A stretch of 64,000 nucleotides of DNA from Pullichristensenella sp963930055 (GTDB lineage: Bacteria > Bacillota > Clostridia > Christensenellales > Aristaeellaceae). This document shows positions 59,130-64,000 of this stretch, in pieces. The stretch's first letter is position 1, and each line of letters starts with the position of its first letter. The notes beneath the pieces were generated by a model that saw nothing but the letters and a program-made list of their open reading frames with translations, ran no database searches and had not been told where the DNA came from. Made by a program: the position numbers and the translations under genes. The stretch spans positions 62,001 through 126,000 of the forward strand of contig CAWVKS010000010.1 in NCBI GenBank assembly GCA_963930055.1. The letters are read 5' to 3'.

Positions 59130-59384
59130 TTACAGCTCTAGCATCTTGGCCGTGATGCCTTCCATGGCGTTCAGGCCGGCAACCATGCCCTCAAGCACAT
59201 CCTTCTCGCCGCACACTTGCAGCATGATCACGCCGTCGTCCGCACAGAACTTCTCGTTGGTCTCGTGCAGGCCGACGCGCAGCTTGATGTTGCAGCCGTA
59301 TTTGGTCAGAAACTCCTGCAAACCGACCGCGTTCGCTACCCGATGGTTGACCCGGATGCCGATGATGTAGCAGCAATTGTCCAT
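59130..59384 (-). CDS. TM1266-like ACT-type protein (putative hydrogenase-system regulator)
   Basis: 84 residues from ATG 59384, nine bases after AAGGAGG. The sequence MDNCCYIIGIRVNHRVANAVGLQEFLTKYGCNIKLRVGLHE, then GVIMLQVCGEKDVLEGMVAGLNAMEGITAKML, fits the small TM1266 family, an ACT/NikR-C-like alpha-beta fold annotated as iron-only hydrogenase system regulator. It is usually near hydH/E/G or hydrogenase genes; none are in view. Single-gene unit with its own promoter and terminator. Confidence 0.78.
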   Translation of the reverse strand: MDNCCYIIGIRVNHRVANAVGLQEFLTKYGCNIKLRVGLHETNEKFCADDGVIMLQVCGEKDVLEGMVAGLNAMEGITAKMLEL

Positions 59385-59417
59385 GGACATATTCCTCCTT
59401 ATGCGTCGTTTAGCCTC

Positions 59418-59445
59418 ATTATACCACGAAAACAGGCGGCCGCAA
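59418..59445 (-). promoter_or_regulatory. Promoter of the TM1266-like gene
   Basis: Minus strand TTGCGG (59445-59440), 16 bases, TATAAT (59423-59418). Confidence 0.65.
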
Positions 59446-59517
59446 CGGCATTTCGATGGAAAAAGGGGCAAAAACGCCCGTTCCCGCGTTATTTTTCCGC
59501 GACAAATGCGCGGAGCC

Positions 59518-59572
59518 TTGACAAATGTCTGCCCCGCGTTATAATTGACATGTCAACAGTTGATATATCAAC
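59518..59572 (+). promoter_or_regulatory. Promoter and twin palindromic operators of the marR-ABC operon
   Basis: TTGACA (59518-59523), 16 bases, TATAAT (59540-59545). Two perfect palindromes follow at once: TTGACATGTCAA (59545-59556) and GTTGATATATCAAC (59559-59572). Both share the TTGA...TCAA arms typical of MarR sites and would block the start of transcription. Confidence 0.85.
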
Positions 59573-59599
59573 AAGTGAAACTGCAAGGGAGGAGACGGC

Positions 59600-60043
59600 A
59601 TGCAGGAAACGATGCACATGTTGCTCTACCGGGCCTTCCACGCCCAGCGGAACATCCTCCGCCCCTACATGCGCGCCCTGGGACTGGGTGCGGGGCAGCC
59701 CAAGCTCGTGGCCTATCTCGCCGAGCATGGCCCCTGCCGTCAGCGCGACCTGGCGGACTATTTTGAGGTTGACCCTGCGGCCATCTCACGAATGGTGGAT
59801 TCGCTGGAAAAGGGCGGGTTCATCGCCGTCTCCGCCGACGAAAGCAACCGCCGTCGCAATTTGCTGACCGTAACAGACCGGGGTCGGGAAGCCGCGCGCG
59901 CATGGATGGCCAAGCGCGCCCAGGTGGAGGAGATCATGCTGCGCGGTTTTTCCCCGGAGGAACGCCGGGCGTTCAGCGCCTACCTGACGCGTGCGCGGCA
60001 AAACTACGTGGAATGGAAGGAGGGGCACCCATGCGAGACTTGA
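59600..60043 (+). CDS. MarR-family transcriptional regulator
   Basis: 147 residues; GGAGGAG precedes the ATG. Winged helix: LGLGAGQPKLVAYLAEHGPCRQRDLADYFEVDPAAISRMVDSLEKGGFIAVSADESNRRRNLLTVTDRG, with the wing Asp-X-X-Arg pattern. It is the first gene before a two-part ABC exporter (overlap 13 bases), and two palindromes cover its promoter, so it is likely a self-repressor lifted by the exported compound. Confidence 0.93.
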   Translation: MQETMHMLLYRAFHAQRNILRPYMRALGLGAGQPKLVAYLAEHGPCRQRDLADYFEVDPAAISRMVDSLEKGGFIAVSADESNRRRNLLTVTDRGREAARAWMAKRAQVEEIMLRGFSPEERRAFSAYLTRARQNYVEWKEGHPCET

Positions 60044-61776
60044 AGCGCCTGTTCCGCCATCTCGGGCCCTACCGGCGCGACCTGTTCATCGGCATGGCGC
60101 TGGTCTTTGTCGAAACGGTGTTCGAGCTCATCATCCCCGTGCTCATGGCGCAGCTCATCGACGGGGGCATCACCCGGCGCGACATTCCCTTCATATTATA
60201 TAAGGGAGGGCAGATGGGCATATGCGCCATCCTCTCGCTGGTCTGCGGCCTGCTCTACGCCCGCTTTGCCGCCCGCGCCGCCTACGGCTGGGGCGCGCGC
60301 ATACGCGAGGCGGAGTTCGCCCGCGTGCAGCAATACGCCTTTTCCAACATCGACCACTTTGCCACCTCCTCGCTCATCACCCGCATGACCACGGATGTGA
60401 CGGTGCTGCAAAACGCCGTCAACGGCGGCCTGCGCCCGCTGGTGCGCAGCCCCGTGATGCTGCTGATGGGCATCGGCCTCTCCTTTTCCATGAACCCGGA
60501 GCTGGCGGTGGTGTTCTTCGTCTGCGCGCCGGTGCTCGCCGTGGCGCTGGGGCTGATTTTGCGCAAGGTCGCGCCCATGTACGGCGTCCTCCAACGCGCC
60601 GTGGACGCGCTCAACAACGTCGTGCAGGAGGGGCTCACCGCCATCCGCGCCATCAAAGCCTTCGTGCGCGGCGAATATGAAGAAGAAAAGTTCGAGATGG
60701 TCAATTCCCGCCTGATGCAGACCACGCAAAAGACCTTCCACTACGCCACGTTCAACCTGCCCGCCTTCCAGGTCTGCATGTACGCCTGCGTGGTGCTCAT
60801 CATGTGGTTCGGCGGCAACATGATTCTTTCCGAATCGCTGCAGGTGGGCGAGCTGACCGGCTTTTTGAGCTATGTGTTGCAGGTGATGAATTCCCTGATG
60901 ATGCTCTCCAACGTCTTTCTGCTCCTGACCCGTTCCCTGGCCAGCGCCGTGCGCGTCAGCGAGGTGCTGGATGAGGAGATCGCCTTTACCTCCCCGGAAA
61001 ACGCCGTCGAGGACGTGCCGGACGGCAGCGTGGACTTTGAAAACGTCTCCTTTAAGTACCGCGAGGACGCGCAGGAATACGCCCTCTCAGATGTGACGCT
61101 GCACATACCCGCCGGCCAGACGGTGGGCATACTCGGCGGCACGGGCTCGGCCAAGAGCACGCTGGTGCAGCTCATCCCCCGCCTGTACGAGGCGACGCGG
61201 GGCTGTGTGCGCGTAGGCGGCCGCGACGTGCGCGAATACGACCTGCGCGCCCTGCGCGACGCCGTGGGCATCGTTTTGCAAAAAAACGTGCTCTTTTCCG
61301 GCACCGTGCGCGACAATCTGCGCTGGGGCGACGCGGACGCCGACGACGAGACCCTCTGGGCGGCCTGTCGCGCCGCCTGCGCCGATGATTTCCTCAAAAA
61401 TATGCCCAAGGGGCTGGATACGGACCTTGGTCAGGGCGGCGTCAACGTCTCCGGCGGCCAGAAACAGCGCCTGTGCATCGCCCGCACGCTGCTCAAGCGC
61501 CCCAAGGTGCTGATCTTTGACGATTCCACCAGCGCCGTGGACACCGCCACCGAGGGCCGCATCCGCGCCGCGCTTTCCCAAATACCGAATGTCACCAAGA
61601 TCATCATCGCCCAGCGCGTCACCTCGGTGATGGGGGCCGACCGCATCTTCATACTCGACGATGGCCGTGTGCACGCCTCCGGCACGCACGAGGAGCTGCT
61701 GGCCACAGATCCCATCTATCAGGAGATCTACGCCTCGCAGATGAAAGGGGGGATGGTCAATGGCGCGGCAGTATAA
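60031..61776 (+). CDS. Heterodimeric ABC exporter, subunit 1 (degenerate nucleotide site)
   Basis: 581 residues from ATG 60031 (AAGGAGGGG upstream). Six-helix membrane domain (about 15-300) and a nucleotide-binding domain (about 330-570). Walker A is GGTGSAKST, with Ala where Gly is usual; signature VSGGQKQ; Walker B LIFDDSTSAVD with Asp in place of the catalytic Glu. The H-loop region reads IIIAQRVTSV, with Gln instead of His. These changes mark the weak site of heterodimeric multidrug-type exporters. Overlaps subunit 2 by 17 bases. Confidence 0.93.
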   Translation: MRDLKRLFRHLGPYRRDLFIGMALVFVETVFELIIPVLMAQLIDGGITRRDIPFILYKGGQMGICAILSLVCGLLYARFAARAAYGWGARIREAEFARVQQYAFSNIDHFATSSLITRMTTDVTVLQNAVNGGLRPLVRSPVMLLMGIGLSFSMNPELAVVFFVCAPVLAVALGLILRKVAPMYGVLQRAVDALNNVVQEGLTAIRAIKAFVRGEYEEEKFEMVNSRLMQTTQKTFHYATFNLPAFQVCMYACVVLIMWFGGNMILSESLQVGELTGFLSYVLQVMNSLMMLSNVFLLLTRSLASAVRVSEVLDEEIAFTSPENAVEDVPDGSVDFENVSFKYREDAQEYALSDVTLHIPAGQTVGILGGTGSAKSTLVQLIPRLYEATRGCVRVGGRDVREYDLRALRDAVGIVLQKNVLFSGTVRDNLRWGDADADDETLWAACRAACADDFLKNMPKGLDTDLGQGGVNVSGGQKQRLCIARTLLKRPKVLIFDDSTSAVDTATEGRIRAALSQIPNVTKIIIAQRVTSVMGADRIFILDDGRVHASGTHEELLATDPIYQEIYASQMKGGMVNGAAV

Positions 61777-63568
61777 CAACGCCCGGCCCAAAAACCTGCG
61801 CTACACAGTGGGCAAGCTGCTCGACTACATGGGGCGGCACAAGCTGCTCTTGCTGCTGGTGGCCGTGCTGGTCACGCTAAGCGCCCTTGGCAACCTCCTG
61901 GGGACCTATATGATCCGCCCCGTGGTCAACGACCTGGTGGATGGCGACCTGGACGCGCTCATCCACGGCGTTATCCTCACCGCCTGCATCTACGCCGTGG
62001 GCGCGCTCAGTTCCCTCGGCTATACGCAGACGATGGTCAAGGCGGCGCAGAAGGTGCTCTACGATATCCGGCGCGACCTCTTTGCCCACCTGCAAACGCT
62101 GCCCCTGCGCTTTTTCGACACCCGCAGGCACGGCGACATCATGAGCTATTTCACCAGCGATGTGGACACTATCTCCGACGCCCTCAACAACAGCTTTACC
62201 ATGCTCATCCAGAGCTTCATCCAGATGACGGGCACGCTGGTGATCCTTTTCATCCTCAACTGGCGGCTGTCGCTGTTCGTGGTGCTGGGCTATGTGGCCA
62301 TGTTCCTCTATATCCGTTACAGCGGCCAGCGCAGCAAGGCGTATTACAGCCATCAGCAGCAGTACCTGGGCGAGCTGAACGGCTATATTGAGGAAATGGT
62401 CAGCGGCCAGAAGGTCGTCAAGGTGTTTAACCACGAGGATGAGAACCTGCAAAGCTTCCGCGCGCGCAACGACGCCCTGCGCAAGGCCGGCGAGGGCGCG
62501 CAGAGCTACGCCGCCACCATGGTGCCCGCCGTCGTCACCATTTCCTACATCAACTACGCCATCGTCGCCGTCTTTGGCGGTTTGCTCGCCCTGCGGGGGC
62601 TGGCGGACGTGGGCAGCCTGGCCAGTTATCTGGTGTTCGTGCGCCAGGCGTCCATGCCCATCAACCAGTTCACCGCCCAGTCGAACTTCCTGCTGGCGGC
62701 GCTGGCCGGCGCGGAGCGCGTGTTCCAGGCCATGAGCCAGCCTTCGGAGGTGGACGAAGGCACGGTGCGCCTGGAACGCGCCGCGGACGGCAAGGGCTGG
62801 GAGTGGCGCAAGGCGGACGGGACGCGCGCGCCCCTGCGCGGCGACGTGCGCTTTGAACACGTCGATTTTGGCTATGAGCCGGACAGGCCCATCCTCCACG
62901 ACATTTCCCTCTACGCCAAGCCCGGCCAGAAGATCGCCTTTGTCGGTTCCACGGGCGCGGGCAAGACCACCATCACCAACCTCATCAACCGTTTTTACGA
63001 CGTGCAGAAGGGCCGCGTCATCTACGACGGCATCGACGTGCGCGACATCCGCAAGGACGACCTGCGCCGCTCGCTGGGCATCGTTTTGCAGGATACGCAC
63101 CTGTTCAGCGGCACCATCGCCGACAACATACGCTTCGGCAAATTGGACGCCACACAGGAGGAGGTCGAGCGCGCCGCGCGCATCGCCAACGCCGATTCCT
63201 TCATCCGCCGCCTGCCCAAGGGGTATGATACCATGGTCACATCCGACGGCGCCAGCCTTTCGCAGGGGCAGCGCCAACTGCTCGCCATTGCCCGCGCCGC
63301 CGTGGAGGACCCGCCGGTATTGATCCTCGATGAGGCCACTTCGTCCATCGACACGCGCACAGAGGCGCTGATCGAAAAGGGCATGGACGGCCTCATGCAG
63401 GGGCGCACGGTCTTCGTCATCGCCCATCGCCTTTCGACCGTGCGCAATGCCGACGCCATCATGGTGCTCGATCACGGCCGCATCGTCGAGCGCGGCGACC
63501 ATGAGGATCTGCTCAAGCAAAAAGGCATGTATTATCAACTCTACAACGGCATGTTTGAACTGACCTGA
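61760..63568 (+). CDS. Heterodimeric ABC exporter, subunit 2 (consensus nucleotide site)
   Basis: 602 residues. Membrane domain about 20-320 (RHKLLLLLVAVLVTLSALG; SFTMLIQSFIQMTGTLVILFIL; YINYAIVAVFGGLLALRGL). NBD with Walker A GSTGAGKTT, signature LSQGQRQ, Walker B LILDEATSSID and H-loop VFVIAHRLSTV, all canonical. Together with subunit 1 it forms an asymmetric exporter of the BmrC/BmrD or TM287/288 kind, probably for drugs or lipids. A 17-base overlap fixes equal expression. Substrate unknown. Confidence 0.94.
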   Translation: MARQYNNARPKNLRYTVGKLLDYMGRHKLLLLLVAVLVTLSALGNLLGTYMIRPVVNDLVDGDLDALIHGVILTACIYAVGALSSLGYTQTMVKAAQKVLYDIRRDLFAHLQTLPLRFFDTRRHGDIMSYFTSDVDTISDALNNSFTMLIQSFIQMTGTLVILFILNWRLSLFVVLGYVAMFLYIRYSGQRSKAYYSHQQQYLGELNGYIEEMVSGQKVVKVFNHEDENLQSFRARNDALRKAGEGAQSYAATMVPAVVTISYINYAIVAVFGGLLALRGLADVGSLASYLVFVRQASMPINQFTAQSNFLLAALAGAERVFQAMSQPSEVDEGTVRLERAADGKGWEWRKADGTRAPLRGDVRFEHVDFGYEPDRPILHDISLYAKPGQKIAFVGSTGAGKTTITNLINRFYDVQKGRVIYDGIDVRDIRKDDLRRSLGIVLQDTHLFSGTIADNIRFGKLDATQEEVERAARIANADSFIRRLPKGYDTMVTSDGASLSQGQRQLLAIARAAVEDPPVLILDEATSSIDTRTEALIEKGMDGLMQGRTVFVIAHRLSTVRNADAIMVLDHGRIVERGDHEDLLKQKGMYYQLYNGMFELT

Positions 63569-63578
63569 CGCATACAAA

Positions 63579-63612
63579 CGGCATGGGGAACCCCGCTCCC
63601 CGTGCCGTTTTC
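63579..63612 (+). terminator. Terminator of the ABC exporter operon
   Basis: CGGCATGGGGA pairs with TCCCCGTGCCG (one G-U pair) across a short loop, followed by TTTT. Confidence 0.75.
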
Positions 63613-63716
63613 CATTCAAAACAAGACCAAAGTCTGAAATCTCCCCGTGAAACTTTGAAAACTTTTCTACATATCATATTGCGTATGGCAATTTCTTGAA
63701 ACTGCCGCCGCGCCCG

Positions 63717-63778
63717 TTGACTTCTTGGCGCTGAATTGCTAAAATAAGGGTGTAAAAAGGAATTGGTTACATTGTAAC
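63717..63778 (+). promoter_or_regulatory. Promoter with downstream palindrome before the last gene
   Basis: TTGACT (63717-63722), 17 bases, TAAAAT (63740-63745). About 20 bases downstream GTTACATTGTAAC (63766-63778) is a perfect palindrome, a possible operator. The remaining leader to 63833 shows no recognised RNA element. Confidence 0.7.
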
Positions 63779-63833
63779 TTTGATCCTCCGGCAGATCGGG
63801 ACAGCTTGGGACGGAAAGGACCGGGAAAGCCGC

Positions 63834-64000
63834 ATGCAGGGAAGGCCAGGGCGCGGGCGCCATGGGCGAGGAAAGGCCGGAGCGATGTTCGCTGCGGCCA
63901 TGGCTGTTTTGCTCACGTTGCTGGCCGTGGCCGCCTCGGTGGCCGTCTATCCCCAGACGGGCTCCGTGGTCTATGAAAGCGGCGGCGCCACCGTGGACGC
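63834..64000 (+). CDS. N-terminus of an exported protein (partial)
   Basis: 55 codons before the window ends. A basic head (MQGRPGRGRHGRGKAGA) and a hydrophobic core (MFAAAMAVLLTLLAVAASVAV) form a signal peptide or anchor, followed by YPQTGSVVYESGGATVDA. The last part resembles the start of secreted transglutaminase-like proteins, but this is a weak guess from a few residues. GGGAAAG lies a few bases before the ATG. Its own promoter is at 63717. Confidence 0.6.
   Translation, partial: MQGRPGRGRHGRGKAGAMFAAAMAVLLTLLAVAASVAVYPQTGSVVYESGGATVD

Overview
The window looks like a GC-rich member of the Firmicutes (Clostridia-type). It has a Gram-positive rpmH-rnpA-yidD-yidC-jag block, strong Shine-Dalgarno sites of the AGGAGG type, sigma-A promoters with 17-base spacers, a Re-citrate-synthase-like gene in a three-enzyme oxidative branch, a macrodomain-SirTM pair and an enormous secreted BIG2 protein. 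Most genes use mainly G or C at third positions. Two stretches, about 5.3-6.0 kb and 35.4-41.5 kb, are visibly richer in A+T and hold small regulators, acetyltransferases and an insertion sequence. The species cannot be fixed from the sequence alone.

Layout. 0-5 kb: start of a probable RNase Y gene leaving the window to the left, an RsmC-like methyltransferase, the rpmH-rnpA-yidD-yidC-jag cluster and a secreted GH25/LysM protein. 5-8 kb: a GNAT enzyme, an XRE-cupin regulator, and a two-gene operon (DUF3788-like plus Mrp-type ATPase) behind an operator-like promoter. 8-11.3 kb: a Cys-X2-Cys repeat protein whose signal peptide lies in another frame. 11.3-12 kb: first copy of a small mobile element sitting inside a terminator. 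12-20.6 kb: a DUF3810 membrane protein and a 2,565-residue cyclic beta-1,2-glucan synthase. 20.6-28.4 kb: a complete-looking aromatic amino acid operon (DAHP synthase, TyrA, AroB, AroA, AroC, PheA, AroE-AroK fusion) behind a Phe/Tyr leader-peptide attenuator. 28.6-33.8 kb: Re-citrate synthase-like protein, GntR regulator, aconitase and isocitrate dehydrogenase, that is, acetyl-CoA plus oxaloacetate to 2-oxoglutarate. 33.8-34.1 kb: second copy of the small element. 34.2-41.5 kb: acetyltransferases, a TetR operon broken by an IS256-family element, and small XRE/AbrB/ABC genes. 41.6-44.5 kb: a sugar isomerase and an FGGY kinase. 44.8-46.4 kb: Zn-macrodomain and SirTM sirtuin. 46.6-58.9 kb: one 4,117-residue BIG2 surface protein. 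59-64 kb: a TM1266-like ACT protein, a MarR-regulated heterodimeric ABC exporter and the start of an exported protein.

The most novel-looking signals are three. (1) A short element (352 and 280 bp) is inserted at two unrelated loci exactly in a Rho-independent terminator, and in each case the whole local hairpin (27 or 28 bp, different at the two loci) is duplicated on both sides. (2) A ribosome-mediated Phe/Tyr attenuator, complete with leader peptide, antiterminator and terminator, precedes the aromatic operon. (3) An IS256 element splits a membrane-protein gene whose frame is restored exactly when the element is removed; its tail has a three-way-junction fold and an outward promoter.
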